Notes under the pieces: model-generated | Told to the model about the DNA's origin: nothing | The model's database searches: none | The model's input: only the letters and a program-made list of their open reading frames with translations | Program-made: the position numbers and the translations under genes | Shown here: positions 7,714 to 18,683 of the stretch, in pieces | Layout of the letters: the number at the start of each line of letters is the position of its first letter | Position numbering within the stretch: position 1 is the first letter of the stretch | NCBI GenBank assembly: GCA_900551325.1 | Contig: URVM01000008.1 | Coordinates: 62,001-126,000 of the forward strand | Source: an uncultured Eubacteriales bacterium | GTDB taxonomy: Bacteria > Bacillota > Clostridia > Lachnospirales > Cellulosilyticaceae | Length of the DNA stretch: 64,000 bases | Direction: 5' to 3'

Positions 7714-10700
7714 ATGTCTAATTTTTCGTTTTTACAAGAGAAATGGCCTGTACTTGCACAACTAGGGGAAAACGCAGAAGACTATATGTATGTTGATTCA
7801 AATATATCTATTTTTAAGGCGGGATTATTTGCTGAGAAACTCGTTAATATTATGTTTGAATTAGATGGTGTTATGCCACCAGATTATGAAAATACCCATG
7901 CCAATCGCATTAAATTGCTAAAAGGTGAAGGTATGCTTCCACAGGAGATAGAAGAACTCCTCTTTATTTTGCGTATTCACCGAAACAAAGCCGTCCACGA
8001 TGGCTATGAATCAGTAGAACAGGCTAAAACATTGGTCGAAGCTGCATTTAAACTAGGGGCATGGTTCATGGAGACTTATGGAGATTATCAATTTGTAGCA
8101 CCATACTTTATCATGCCAGAAGAGAAATCACACAATGTAGATTATCAAGCAATCTTAAAAGAAAAAGAAGCTGAAATAGAAAGACTTATGCAACAAGTCA
8201 CCACTGTTCCACAAGATGTGAGTGTTACAAAGGCAGAGCGTCAGAAGAAAGCAAGGGAAGCTGCTTCTAAAGTTCAACTGGATGAACGTCAGACACGATA
8301 CCTTATTGATGAACAGCTTCGTCAAGTAGGATGGGAAGCAGATACAAAAACACTTCGATACTCAAAAGGTACAAGACCACAAAAGAATAAAAATTTAGCC
8401 ATTGCTGAATGGCCTACAAACTCTACTGTAGGAGATAGAGGTTATGTGGATTATGCTCTTTTTGTAGGGCTCAAGCTAGTAGGTATTGTAGAAGCAAAGC
8501 GATATCATCAAGATATACCTTCAGTAATAGACTATCAATGCCGTGATTATGCAAAGTGTATACGTGCAGAAGATAAAGACTACACTATTGCTAACTGGGG
8601 AGCATATAAAGTACCTTTCCTATTTGCAACTAATGGGCGGAAATATCTGAAACAACTTGAGATCAAGTCGGGGATATGGTTTTTAGATACACGCGTGTCT
8701 TCTAATATCCCGAGAGCACAACAAGGATGGATGAGTCCAGAAGGGATGATGAGTCTCTTAGAAAAGGACATAGAAGGGGCAAATGAAAAGCTTCAGAAGA
8801 CATCTTATGACTTACTTCAAGATAAAGATGGGCTTAACTTAAGAGACTATCAAATAAAAGCCATTGAATCAGCAGAACAAGCAATCATGCAGGGACAAGA
8901 AACGGTTTTACTATCTATGGCAACAGGTACGGGAAAAACACGTACGTTGTTAGGACTTATTTATCGTATGATTGAAAGTAAGCGATTTAATCGTGTACTT
9001 TTCCTTGTAGACCGTACAGCACTAGGCGAGCAAGCACAAGATGTATTTAGGGAAGTTAAAATTGATGAATTATTGACACTGGATGAAATGTATAATATCA
9101 AGAGTTTAGATGAAAAAGATATTGATAGAGAGACCAAGATTCATGTGGCAACAGTACAAAGTCTGGTGAAGCGTATTATGTACAATGAATCAGATACTAT
9201 GCCTGCTGTTTCAGACTATGACCTGATTGTGATTGATGAGGCACATAGAGGGTATATCCTAGATAAAGAGATGGGAGAAGATGAGCTTCTCTATCGTAAT
9301 CAAGAAGATTATGTAAGTAAATACCGTACAGTCATTGAATATTTTGATGCGGTAAAAGTGGCTCTTACAGCGACACCTGCTCTACATACGACTCAAATAT
9401 TTGGGAAACCTGTATTTAGTTACAGTTACCGTGAAGCAGTGATTGAAGGTTATCTAGTAGATCATGATGCTCCACATATTATCAAGACGAAGCTTAGTAC
9501 AGAAGGGATAAAGTACCAAGCAGGGGATATCGTACCCATTTATGATCCTGTGACAGGAGAAGTGGTCAATAGTGATGCATTAGAAGATGAACTCAAGTTT
9601 GATATAGAGCAGTTCAATAGACAAGTGATTACAGAAAACTTTAATCGCGTGGTATTAGAAGAGATTGCCAAAGATATCAATCCTGATGGTGAAGGCAAGA
9701 CGCTCATTTTTGCAGTAGATGATACTCATGCCAATCTCATTGTAAAAATCCTCAAAGAAATCTATGAGAATTATGGTGTAGATAGCGAAGCAGTCATGAA
9801 GATTACAGGCTCTGTGGGTGGCGGCAATAAGAAAAAAGTAATGGAAGCCATTAAACGTTTTAAAAATGAGAAATACCCCAATATTGTTGTTACAGTAGAT
9901 TTATTGACAACAGGTATTGATGTGCCTGCGATTAATACTTTAGTCTTTATGCGACGTGTCAAATCAAGGATTTTATTTGAGCAAATGCTAGGGCGTGCAA
10001 CACGTCTATGTCCAGCTATAGGCAAGAGCCATTTCGAAATTTATGACCCAGTAGGTGTGTATGAGTCACTACAATCTGTAAGTACTATGAAGCCTGTAGT
10101 CGCAAATAAATCGGCTACTTTTGAAGACCTAATGAAGGGGCTAGAGTTAGCAGAGACAGAAGCCAAAAAGCAAAATCAAATCGATATGATTGTGGCGAAG
10201 CTTCAGCGTAAAAGTAAAAATATAAATGAAAAGCAACTAGAACATTTCAAAAGCTTAGCAGAAGGTGAAACACCAAAAACTTTTATGGAAAAACTTAAGA
10301 AGATGGAGCCACAAGAAGCAAAGAGTTATATTGAAAAGACAAAGAAAGTGTTTGAGATCTTCAATGAAGGTGGTACAGGTGGTGGTACAAGACCAGTTGT
10401 GATTTCAGATAAGGAAGATGAAATTCGCGAACATTCTAGAGGGTATGGTAATGCGATGAAACCAGATGACTACTTAGAAGAGTTCAAGAAGTTCATCACA
10501 GAAAATATGAATCAGATTGCTGCCCTTAATATTGTATGTACAAGACCGAAAGAGCTTACAAGAGAAGCTTTGAAAAGTCTTATGCTAGAACTCGATAGAC
10601 ACAACTTTACAGAGAAGCAGCTGAATACAGCATGGGCAGAATTGAAAAACGAAGATATTGCGGCGGACATCATCAGCCTTGTACGCCAGCAAGCTTTAGG

Positions 10701-10971
10701 AAGTATCCTTATCAACCATGAGGACCGTATTAAAAACGCTATAGTAAAGCTTAAGAAAAACCATACTTTTAGTAAGATGGAACTAGACTGGCTTAAACGT
10801 ATCGAAAGTTACCTTCTCAATGAAAGTATCCTTACCAAAGAGACATTTGACACCGGAGCTTTTAAAACACAAGGCGGCTTCAAACGTATCGATAAAATAT
10901 TTAAAAATCAACTAGAAGACATTATACAAGAAGTAAATGACTATTTATATGACGATAGGAGTATATCATGA
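7714..10971 (+). CDS. hsdR: type I restriction enzyme R subunit
   Basis: Motor and nuclease subunit of a type I restriction-modification complex; it translocates DNA using ATP and cuts unmodified DNA. Residues about 15-130 form a helical domain of the DUF4145 kind. A PD-(D/E)xK nuclease follows, with acidic residue in DRGYVDYAL and VEAKRYH near residue 259. The SF2 helicase has Walker A ATGTGKTRT near residue 404, DEAH in VIDEAHRGY near 507 and TATPALH, with the RecA2 domain to about 790 and a C-terminal HsdM-contacting region. A GTG at 7684 is in frame, but AAGGAGGAAG at 7701-7710 points to ATG 7714, giving 1085 residues. It overlaps hsdM by ATGA. Confidence 0.95.
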   Translation: MSNFSFLQEKWPVLAQLGENAEDYMYVDSNISIFKAGLFAEKLVNIMFELDGVMPPDYENTHANRIKLLKGEGMLPQEIEELLFILRIHRNKAVHDGYESVEQAKTLVEAAFKLGAWFMETYGDYQFVAPYFIMPEEKSHNVDYQAILKEKEAEIERLMQQVTTVPQDVSVTKAERQKKAREAASKVQLDERQTRYLIDEQLRQVGWEADTKTLRYSKGTRPQKNKNLAIAEWPTNSTVGDRGYVDYALFVGLKLVGIVEAKRYHQDIPSVIDYQCRDYAKCIRAEDKDYTIANWGAYKVPFLFATNGRKYLKQLEIKSGIWFLDTRVSSNIPRAQQGWMSPEGMMSLLEKDIEGANEKLQKTSYDLLQDKDGLNLRDYQIKAIESAEQAIMQGQETVLLSMATGTGKTRTLLGLIYRMIESKRFNRVLFLVDRTALGEQAQDVFREVKIDELLTLDEMYNIKSLDEKDIDRETKIHVATVQSLVKRIMYNESDTMPAVSDYDLIVIDEAHRGYILDKEMGEDELLYRNQEDYVSKYRTVIEYFDAVKVALTATPALHTTQIFGKPVFSYSYREAVIEGYLVDHDAPHIIKTKLSTEGIKYQAGDIVPIYDPVTGEVVNSDALEDELKFDIEQFNRQVITENFNRVVLEEIAKDINPDGEGKTLIFAVDDTHANLIVKILKEIYENYGVDSEAVMKITGSVGGGNKKKVMEAIKRFKNEKYPNIVVTVDLLTTGIDVPAINTLVFMRRVKSRILFEQMLGRATRLCPAIGKSHFEIYDPVGVYESLQSVSTMKPVVANKSATFEDLMKGLELAETEAKKQNQIDMIVAKLQRKSKNINEKQLEHFKSLAEGETPKTFMEKLKKMEPQEAKSYIEKTKKVFEIFNEGGTGGGTRPVVISDKEDEIREHSRGYGNAMKPDDYLEEFKKFITENMNQIAALNIVCTRPKELTREALKSLMLELDRHNFTEKQLNTAWAELKNEDIAADIISLVRQQALGSILINHEDRIKNAIVKLKKNHTFSKMELDWLKRIESYLLNESILTKETFDTGAFKTQGGFKRIDKIFKNQLEDIIQEVNDYLYDDRSIS

Positions 10972-12431
10972 CAAATCAAGAAATCGTATCAAAACTATGG
11001 AATTTATGTAATGTTCTCAGAGATGATGGCATTACGTATCATCAGTATGTAACTGAATTAACCTACATCTTATTTCTTAAAATGATGAACGAGACAGGGC
11101 AAGAAGAGAATATTACAAAGAGTATCATCAAAGATGAGACACGTAAAGAGCCATTAGCTATTGAAAGCTATACATGGGAGTATTTTGCAAAACTACAAGG
11201 TCTAGAGCTTAAAAAGTACTACAATGCAATCCTTAGTGAGTTTGGTGAATACTGTACAGGGCGTATTCGTGAGATTTACGCAGGAAGCAGAAGTAATATA
11301 GATGAGCCAAAGAACTTAGAGAAGATTATCAAGTCTATCGATGAACTGGACTGGTATTCAGCAAAAGAAGAAGGGCTTGGGAATCTTTATGAAGGCTTAT
11401 TAGAGAAAAATGCTAATGAGAAGAAATCGGGGGCAGGGCAATACTTTACGCCACGTGTACTGATAGATATCATTACTGAGCTTATTGACCCACAGCCAGG
11501 GGAGAGATGCAATGACCCAGCTTGTGGTACCTTCGGATTTATGATAGCAGCTGACCAACATATCAAAAAGCGTACAGATGATCTTTTTGATCTAGATGAA
11601 GACACACAAAACTTCCAAAGACAAGAAGCCTTCACAGGATGTGAGCTTGTACACGATACCCATAGACTGGCTCTGATGAATGCCATGCTTCATGATATCG
11701 ATGGTAAGATTATATTGGGAGATACTCTTACAAATATCGGTAAACAAATGAAAGACTTTGATGTGGTACTAACTAATCCACCATTTGGAACCAAAAAAGG
11801 TGGTGAACGTGCGACACGTGATGACCTCACATACCCATCATCAAACAAACAGCTAAACTTCTTGCAACATATCTACAGAAGCCTTCGTACAACAGGTAAA
11901 GCAAGAGCAGGTGTAGTCTTACCAGATAATGTACTCTTTGCAGATGGAGATGGTACATCTATTCGTGCCGACTTGATGGATAAGTGTAATCTGCATACCA
12001 TCCTACGTCTACCAACAGGTATCTTCTATGCACAAGGTGTTAAGACCAATGTACTTTTCTTCACAAGAGGTACCACAGAGAAGGATAATACAAAAGAAGT
12101 TTGGATTTATGATATGCGTACCAATATGCCAAGCTTTGGTAAGACAAATCCACTAAAGGCAGAGCACTTCCAAAACTTCATCAAAGCCTATACAGCAGAA
12201 GATCGTACTAAAGTCGAAGACGAACGCTTCTCAGTCTTTACAAGGGAACAAATCAAAGAAAAGAATGATAGCTTAGATTTAGGCCTTATCCGTGATGATA
12301 GTGTACTAGACTACGAAGACCTACAAGACCCAATCGAAAGTGGAGAAGAAATTGTAGCACAACTAGAAGAAGCTATGGACCTTATCATGAGTGTAGTCAA
12401 AGAGCTTAAAAGCTTAGGTGGTGACAAGTAA
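10968..12431 (+). CDS. hsdM: type I DNA methyltransferase M subunit
   Basis: N6-adenine methyltransferase subunit, 487 residues. The N-terminal helical HsdM_N domain (about 1-130) is followed by the SAM-binding Rossmann domain with CNDPACGTFGFM and the catalytic NPPF at residues 270-273 (VVLTNPPFGTK). Both motifs are intact, so methylation should work. With HsdS it recognises a two-part DNA site and methylates adenines, protecting the host. It is translationally coupled to hsdR (ATGA overlap) and to hsdS (TAATG overlap), so the three are one operon. Confidence 0.95.
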   Translation: MTNQEIVSKLWNLCNVLRDDGITYHQYVTELTYILFLKMMNETGQEENITKSIIKDETRKEPLAIESYTWEYFAKLQGLELKKYYNAILSEFGEYCTGRIREIYAGSRSNIDEPKNLEKIIKSIDELDWYSAKEEGLGNLYEGLLEKNANEKKSGAGQYFTPRVLIDIITELIDPQPGERCNDPACGTFGFMIAADQHIKKRTDDLFDLDEDTQNFQRQEAFTGCELVHDTHRLALMNAMLHDIDGKIILGDTLTNIGKQMKDFDVVLTNPPFGTKKGGERATRDDLTYPSSNKQLNFLQHIYRSLRTTGKARAGVVLPDNVLFADGDGTSIRADLMDKCNLHTILRLPTGIFYAQGVKTNVLFFTRGTTEKDNTKEVWIYDMRTNMPSFGKTNPLKAEHFQNFIKAYTAEDRTKVEDERFSVFTREQIKEKNDSLDLGLIRDDSVLDYEDLQDPIESGEEIVAQLEEAMDLIMSVVKELKSLGGDK

Positions 12432-13741
12432 TGGCAAGAGCAAAGAAAGAGAAGTTGTCACTAGAAGAATTATTGGAACAAGCATTAGTAAAAGAAGAAG
12501 ATCAGCCGTATGAAGTACCAAGTAATTGGGTATGGACTAAACTAGGAGATATTATAAGGGTTTCTTCTGGAAAATCGCTTACTGCTAAAAAGATGGCGTT
12601 AGATGGTGGAATACCTGTTTATGGAGGAAATGGAGTAACAGGTTATCATAATGATTTTAATGTAGATAAGCCTACGATAGTTATTGGAAGAGTGGGTTTT
12701 TACTGTGGCTCCATACATTTTATTAATGAGAAAGCATGGGTAACAGATAATGCTCTTATAGTAAGTTTCCAAGAAGACAAAGTGGATATTAAATTTGTCT
12801 ATTGGTTATTATCTAATATTAATTTAAGAGAAAATGACAGTTCAACGGCACAACCTGTTATATCAGGAAGCAAAATTTATTCGTTAGCACTTCCACTCCC
12901 ACCACTTGCAGAGCAACAACGTATTGTAGAAAGGATAGAATCTCTCTTTGAAAAATTAGATACAGCGAAAGAACTTGCACAAAATGCCCTAGACTCCTTC
13001 GAAAACCGTAAAGCAGCCATCCTCTACAAAGCCTTCACAGGAGAACTCACTGCAAAATGGCGTGAAGAAAATGGTGTGAGTTTGGATAGTTGGGAAGATG
13101 TTACTTTAGGACAATTAACTAAAATAGTAGGAGGAGGAACGCCTTCATCCACTATTCTGGAGTATTATGAGGGAGGAAAAATTCCATGGATTACCCCAGC
13201 TGATTTATCAAATTATAAAGGGAAATATATTGCTCATGGGAAAAGAAATATCACTGAATTAGGCCTACAGAAAAGTTCAGCACAACTTATGCCAAAAGGA
13301 ACAGTGTTATTATCTTCTCGTGCCCCAATAGGATACGTTGCAATAAGTACGAATGATGTTAGTACAAATCAAGGATTCAAAAGTTTTCTTCCAAATGAAA
13401 GATATATACCGGAATTTCTTTATTATTACTTTAAATTTATGGGTAAAAAGCTAGAGGACTATGCAAGTGGTACCACTTTCCTCGAGTTATCAGCTAAAAG
13501 AGTAAGTGAAATTCCTTTTAGATTACCTAGAGTAGATGAACAAAAACAAATAATAGGTGTCTTAGATAAAGTTTTTATTAATGAACAACAAGCACAAGAA
13601 CTATGTGATGTTATTGAAAAAATAGACCTTATGAAGAAAGCTATTCTTGCACGTGCTTTCCGTGGGGAACTTGGTACTAACAATCCAGAAGAAGAAAGTG
13701 CAATAGAGTTACTGAAGGAAGTATTAAAAGAAAAACTATAA
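12431..13741 (+). CDS. hsdS: type I specificity subunit S
   Basis: Sequence-recognition subunit of the type I system, 436 residues. Two target-recognition domains (about 25-150 and 220-360) alternate with two conserved coiled-coil spacers: PLPPLAEQQRIVERIESLFE and RLPRVDEQKQIIGVLDKVF, each followed by a KKAILARAFRGEL-type segment. The first recognition domain starts at PSNWVWTKLGDI and the second at DSWEDVTLGQLTKI. Both halves are complete, so one bipartite target is expected; it cannot be predicted here. Stop and start of hsdM/hsdS overlap. A terminator follows at 13763, separating the operon from the next gene. Confidence 0.95.
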   Translation: MARAKKEKLSLEELLEQALVKEEDQPYEVPSNWVWTKLGDIIRVSSGKSLTAKKMALDGGIPVYGGNGVTGYHNDFNVDKPTIVIGRVGFYCGSIHFINEKAWVTDNALIVSFQEDKVDIKFVYWLLSNINLRENDSSTAQPVISGSKIYSLALPLPPLAEQQRIVERIESLFEKLDTAKELAQNALDSFENRKAAILYKAFTGELTAKWREENGVSLDSWEDVTLGQLTKIVGGGTPSSTILEYYEGGKIPWITPADLSNYKGKYIAHGKRNITELGLQKSSAQLMPKGTVLLSSRAPIGYVAISTNDVSTNQGFKSFLPNERYIPEFLYYYFKFMGKKLEDYASGTTFLELSAKRVSEIPFRLPRVDEQKQIIGVLDKVFINEQQAQELCDVIEKIDLMKKAILARAFRGELGTNNPEEESAIELLKEVLKEKL

Positions 13742-13762
13742 TCGAATACCAAATAATCTTAG

Positions 13763-13822
13763 CCTAATAAACCTACATGAAATCAACTATAAGATATATA
13801 TGTAGGGATATTAGGTTTTTTT
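13763..13822 (+). terminator. terminator after the hsd operon
   Basis: The stem CCTAATA/TATTAGG continues inward as CCTACAT/ATGTAGG and is followed by seven T. Confidence 0.85.
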
Positions 13823-13840
13823 ATATAGGGGGAAAATAGA

Positions 13841-16800
13841 GTGAATAATTGTGAGGAAATGTATTTTAAAGCCTTAGTTAAAGACAGAGAAGAAAGTGCA
13901 AAGATGCTCGAAAAACCATCAATGAGAGGGATAAAAAATAGTGTTGTTGAAAAATATTCTGATCAAGCTCATTTTATCTATGAATTATTACAAAATGCAG
14001 ATGATGCAAAAGCTACTTATGCACATTTCAAATTATACCAAGATAAACTTGTATTTTCACATAATGGAAGTAGACGCTTTACGGTATCTAATCCAGATAC
14101 TGAAGAAGTGGATAAAAAAGAAGAAAAGATGGGGGATATTAATGCTATTACATCAATAGCCAATTCAAGTAAAACAGATGCATCAATTGGTAAGTTTGGG
14201 GTAGGGTTTAAGGCTGTATTCCAATACACTAGTAACCCCAAAATATATGATCCAAATATTTTCTTTAGAATTGAAAGGTTTATTGTGCCTAGGAGAATAG
14301 AAGAAGATTTTTTAGGAAGAAGTCAAGATGAAACACTTTTTGTATTTCCTTTTGATCACTCAGAGCGAAATTCTGAAGAATCATATGAGGATATTGCACA
14401 TAAGCTATGTTCGTTGACCTACCCTATTTTATTTCTTGAGAACCTGAAAGAAGTTTCGTTTGAGATTGGGACAACTTACGGTAAGTACAGTAAACAAGTT
14501 GAAAAATACAGTGTATCTGATGATGCAACTGTGGAACGAGTTTATCTTACTAAAGTAGATGGGAGTAAAGAGGAAAAAGATGAGCTATGGTTATTTTCAC
14601 GTAAGGATACAGAAGGAGATAAAGGTGGTGGAACATACTCAGTAGGGTTCTTTTTAGATAAGGAAGGGAAACTACAACCGAGAAAGTATGCAGCGTTCTG
14701 CTTCTTCCCAACTAAAGAAATAACAGATTTGAACTTTATTGTTCATGCACCTTTTCAGTTAACAGATAGCCGTGAAGGAATTAAAGCTGCTGATCCACAT
14801 AATAAAAGGATGATTAATTTACTCGCTGAATTGGCAGCAGATAGTCTCAGCTATTTAAAGTATATAGGAGAAAATGAGGGAGTAAAGTTGATTGACGATA
14901 CTCTACTAGGTATTATTCCTTATGATGTAAGATTATTTAATCCGATAGATGATAGAAGTAAGATATCATTTAAACCTTTCTTTGATGAGATAAAGCAGAA
15001 ATTAAGTATTGAGGAATTACTACCAAGTTCAGAAGGGTATGTCAAGAAAGAGAATGCTTACTGGGCATTCACTCCTGAAATACCAAAGATATTTGATAAC
15101 CAACAATTAGCTATGATTTTGGGTAATGAGGAGGCTAAGTGGGTATTCACATCGTTAGGAAGACAGGAAACAGCACGTGCCAAAGATAAGCGTAGTGAAT
15201 ATATTGATCAGATTACATATGATTGGTTGGAAGATAAAGATATAATTGCTAAAATTACTGATGAATTTATACAATCACAGTCGGTAGAGTGGCTATACAG
15301 ATTCTATAAATACGTCAAGAGTGCAGAAGGGCGTATAAAGTTAATTAAAACAAAGCCTATTTTTATTAATCATAACAATGAAACTACTGCTGCATTTGAT
15401 GCCAATGGACAAGCGATATTATTTTTACCAATTGAGGGTGGTATAGACTATAACACCATTAATGAAAGACTGTTAGATGATGAGGATACAGAAGAGCTGA
15501 TTAAAATGATAGGAATTAAACAACCCTCTCTTAGAAGTGAAATTTATACTATGATTATGCCACAGTACCAAGAAGGTAAAGCTATCGATACAACACCACA
15601 TTTTCTAAAGTTTTTTAGATATTACAAACAATGTCCACAAGCAGAGGTTGAGGAGTATATTGACTTAATTAAAGACTGTGCCTTCATCAAGTATCGATCT
15701 AAAGAAGATGTAAAATTATATAGAGGTAAAGGAAGTAGTCTTTACTTGCCTACAGAAAATTTAGTGGAATATTTTCAGATTAAACCAGATATTCGTTTTG
15801 TTGAATTAGATTATTATAGAGGAATAATAGATGATGATGATGAAAAATACTTACTCAGTTTCTTAAAGGAATTAGGGGTGAGTGATACCCCTAAAGTAAT
15901 TATAGAAGAGCTAACACGAGATGAGGCTTATCAAATAAGGAAAAGTTGGCCACGTTCAACAGGGTATACCATATGGAAAGAGATTTCTATAGAAGGATGT
16001 AAAGAGCTCATAGATTTTGTTATAAGTACTTCTGATACTAATTTATCCCAAGTACTATGGGCAGTTTTATGTGAAATCATTAGTGTACAATGTACAAAAT
16101 GGAAAGATTTTAAGAAGGTACTCTCCGGTACGTATAAATACTTTTTTAGAAAAGAGTTATATGAGTATTTTGATTCTAGAGTTATTGGGTACTTAAGAAC
16201 ACAACCATGGCTAATCAATATAGATAATAAATTTGTTAGTGCAAATAATTTAACAGTACAAGTACTTTCGGAATTGTATGATACTAAAAGTGAAGCAGCA
16301 CAAGAGCTTATTAGATTTTTAAACATACAAGACGTTATAGTAGAAGACGATGATGATGTTCTTACTGAGGAGCAAAAACGAAAAATTGAAATTGCGGAAA
16401 AAATAGAGGCTGCAGGAATAACGCTTGAAGAATTAGAGGGAATTATTCAACAAAGGAAATCTAGAAATAAAGAAACAGGTTCTAGTGAGGGGGAGCAGGG
16501 AGGAAGCGATAGAAAATCACGCATTTCTCGTATAGCAAAAGAAATAATGGAAGGAGTAAACGAAGAAGAAACGGCTGAAAATGAAGCGGATGATAGTGAC
16601 AATAGGACTAATACATCAGATAGGGATGAAGATGACTATACTAAAGTAAGCGTTGATTATAATAAAAAAATAGAAGAAGCTAAGAAGAAAAGTGAAAAGG
16701 AACTTGAAAGGATAGGGAGAATTCAGGAACTATATGCTAGGGCTGATAGCTCTACGAAGTATACCTTTGGGTGGTTTAAGGCATTGCTTAAATTAGAAGC

Positions 16801-18595
16801 TCTTAATGGTGGAGAAAATAGTGCACAGAGTAAAGAAGTATCGATAAGCTTCGCTAAGGTTGAGAGAGAAATGGGAACATCAAGAACGCTTGTCTTAAGG
16901 AATCCTAATAGATATATTCCACAGTTTATGGAAGACCTCGCAGATATTCCACTGGTTTTAACCTATGGGGATCAAACCAAAACCTTAGTTATTGAAGTTG
17001 CAAATGTCAAATCATATACATTAAGGGTAAAACTTAAAACAACATCGGAGATAGAAGGGATAGATTTTAGTCTTGTGACTGAAGCAAGAATAGAAGCCAA
17101 AAATCCGGTATTCTTATTAGAGGAACTAAGGAAGCAGTTTAATCAATTACCTTTTAATGACAGTTATAATTTGCAAAACAATCTATGTAAAAATATTGAA
17201 TTTGTATTTGGACCACCTGGAACAGGTAAAACAACATATCTTGCAAATAAAATAATAATACCAATGATGCATCAATCTCAAGAAGTAAAAGTTTTAGTTC
17301 TAACACCTACAAATAAATCAGCAGATGTTCTAGTTAATCGTATTATTGATGTTATGGGAGCAGATACAAGTTACCCAAATTGGCTTGTCCGTTTTGGGGC
17401 AACTCAGGATGAGAATATTGAACAAAGTGGTATATATCGTGATAAATCTTTTGATATTCAATCGTTAGAAAGAAATGTAACTGTAACTACTATCGCCAGA
17501 TTAGCATACGATTATTTTATCGCCGATAGAAACAAACGTATCCATTTGAGAGAACTTAAGTGGGACTATATTATTATTGATGAGGCATCAATGATTCCTC
17601 TGGTTACAATAATGTATCCGTTATATAAGAAACATCCTAATAAATTTATTATTGCTGGAGACCCTTTCCAAATAGAACCAATTACTTCAGTAAGCAGTTG
17701 GAAGAATGAAAATATATATACGATGGTAAAATTAGATTCCTTTACACATCCTACAACGATACCACATCCATATAAGGTTGAATTATTAACTACACAATAT
17801 AGAAGTATACCAGCTGTTGGTGAAGTGTTCAGTAAACTTACGTATGGTGGAATCTTAAAACATAATAGAAGCACAGAGAGTCAAAGAAGATTGAACATAG
17901 AAGAATTTATTGATACAAAACCACTAAATATTATTAAGTTCCCTATTAGTAAATATGAGAGTATTTATCGTTCAAAACGTTTACAGGGAAAGAGTACATA
18001 TCAGTTGTATTCAGCATTATTTACATTTGAGTTTATTAGAAATTTAGCTTCAAAACTTGAAACATCTAATCAGGGAGAGAAATTTAGCATTGGGATTATT
18101 GCACCTTATCGTGCACAATCTGATCTTATCGATAAACTTATAGCATCGGCAGATCTTCCTAAAAGTATAGATGTACAAGTTGGAACAATTCATGGTTTCC
18201 AGGGAGATGAATGCGATATTATTATTGTAGTGTTTAATCCACCACCAAGTATTTCTTCTTCAAAAGAAATGTTCCTTAACAAACAAAATATCATAAATGT
18301 TTCAATTAGTCGTGCAAGGGACTATCTATTTGTTATAATGCCGGATGATAACACAGAGAATGTAGAGAACCTTGTACTAGTTAAGGAAGTAGAGATGCTG
18401 TTTAAGCAAGGGGGGGATTATACGGAACTACATACTCATGAGCTAGAAGAGTTGATGTTTAATAACAATCATTACCTTGAAGAGAACTCATTTTCAACTA
18501 GCCATCAGCAAGTAAATGTTTATAGTGAACCAGAAAGACGGTATGAAGTTAGAAGTGAAGATTCTGCTGTTGATGTACAAATACATAATGTGTAG
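13841..18595 (+). CDS. GHKL (sacsin/MORC-like) ATPase fused to SF1 helicase
   Basis: A 1584-residue protein joining two ATP machines. Residues about 20-330 form a GHKL/HATPase domain of sacsin or paraMORC style: N-box ELLQNADDA (48-56), G-box GKFGVGFKA (117-125), then LTDSREGIKA. A middle region of unknown fold runs to about 850, then an acidic, charged, probably flexible linker (about 855-975). The C-terminal part is an Upf1-like SF1 helicase: Walker A GPPGTGKTT (1124-1132), DEAS (1247-1250), GDPFQIEP, TQYRS, HGFQGDE (1451-1457) and SRARD (1490-1494). Start GTG 13841 follows AGGGGGAAA. It has its own transcript directly behind hsdS. GHKL ATPases are known to cluster with restriction systems; a defence role is inferred. 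Confidence 0.85.
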   Translation: MNNCEEMYFKALVKDREESAKMLEKPSMRGIKNSVVEKYSDQAHFIYELLQNADDAKATYAHFKLYQDKLVFSHNGSRRFTVSNPDTEEVDKKEEKMGDINAITSIANSSKTDASIGKFGVGFKAVFQYTSNPKIYDPNIFFRIERFIVPRRIEEDFLGRSQDETLFVFPFDHSERNSEESYEDIAHKLCSLTYPILFLENLKEVSFEIGTTYGKYSKQVEKYSVSDDATVERVYLTKVDGSKEEKDELWLFSRKDTEGDKGGGTYSVGFFLDKEGKLQPRKYAAFCFFPTKEITDLNFIVHAPFQLTDSREGIKAADPHNKRMINLLAELAADSLSYLKYIGENEGVKLIDDTLLGIIPYDVRLFNPIDDRSKISFKPFFDEIKQKLSIEELLPSSEGYVKKENAYWAFTPEIPKIFDNQQLAMILGNEEAKWVFTSLGRQETARAKDKRSEYIDQITYDWLEDKDIIAKITDEFIQSQSVEWLYRFYKYVKSAEGRIKLIKTKPIFINHNNETTAAFDANGQAILFLPIEGGIDYNTINERLLDDEDTEELIKMIGIKQPSLRSEIYTMIMPQYQEGKAIDTTPHFLKFFRYYKQCPQAEVEEYIDLIKDCAFIKYRSKEDVKLYRGKGSSLYLPTENLVEYFQIKPDIRFVELDYYRGIIDDDDEKYLLSFLKELGVSDTPKVIIEELTRDEAYQIRKSWPRSTGYTIWKEISIEGCKELIDFVISTSDTNLSQVLWAVLCEIISVQCTKWKDFKKVLSGTYKYFFRKELYEYFDSRVIGYLRTQPWLINIDNKFVSANNLTVQVLSELYDTKSEAAQELIRFLNIQDVIVEDDDDVLTEEQKRKIEIAEKIEAAGITLEELEGIIQQRKSRNKETGSSEGEQGGSDRKSRISRIAKEIMEGVNEEETAENEADDSDNRTNTSDRDEDDYTKVSVDYNKKIEEAKKKSEKELERIGRIQELYARADSSTKYTFGWFKALLKLEALNGGENSAQSKEVSISFAKVEREMGTSRTLVLRNPNRYIPQFMEDLADIPLVLTYGDQTKTLVIEVANVKSYTLRVKLKTTSEIEGIDFSLVTEARIEAKNPVFLLEELRKQFNQLPFNDSYNLQNNLCKNIEFVFGPPGTGKTTYLANKIIIPMMHQSQEVKVLVLTPTNKSADVLVNRIIDVMGADTSYPNWLVRFGATQDENIEQSGIYRDKSFDIQSLERNVTVTTIARLAYDYFIADRNKRIHLRELKWDYIIIDEASMIPLVTIMYPLYKKHPNKFIIAGDPFQIEPITSVSSWKNENIYTMVKLDSFTHPTTIPHPYKVELLTTQYRSIPAVGEVFSKLTYGGILKHNRSTESQRRLNIEEFIDTKPLNIIKFPISKYESIYRSKRLQGKSTYQLYSALFTFEFIRNLASKLETSNQGEKFSIGIIAPYRAQSDLIDKLIASADLPKSIDVQVGTIHGFQGDECDIIIVVFNPPPSISSSKEMFLNKQNIINVSISRARDYLFVIMPDDNTENVENLVLVKEVEMLFKQGGDYTELHTHELEELMFNNNHYLEENSFSTSHQQVNVYSEPERRYEVRSEDSAVDVQIHNV

Positions 18596-18683
18596 ATGAG
18601 AAAATGGAGATCAAATAGCAAGAGTATTGAACAAAGTAGAGAAGGTTGAAGGTATGATACTAAGGAGAATAGAGGAGGAAAGA

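Noticed and set aside
14017..14241. Additional small genes inside the GHKL-helicase and other long genes in other frames
   Set aside because: They lack ribosome-binding sites and family signatures and lie wholly within clear coding sequence.
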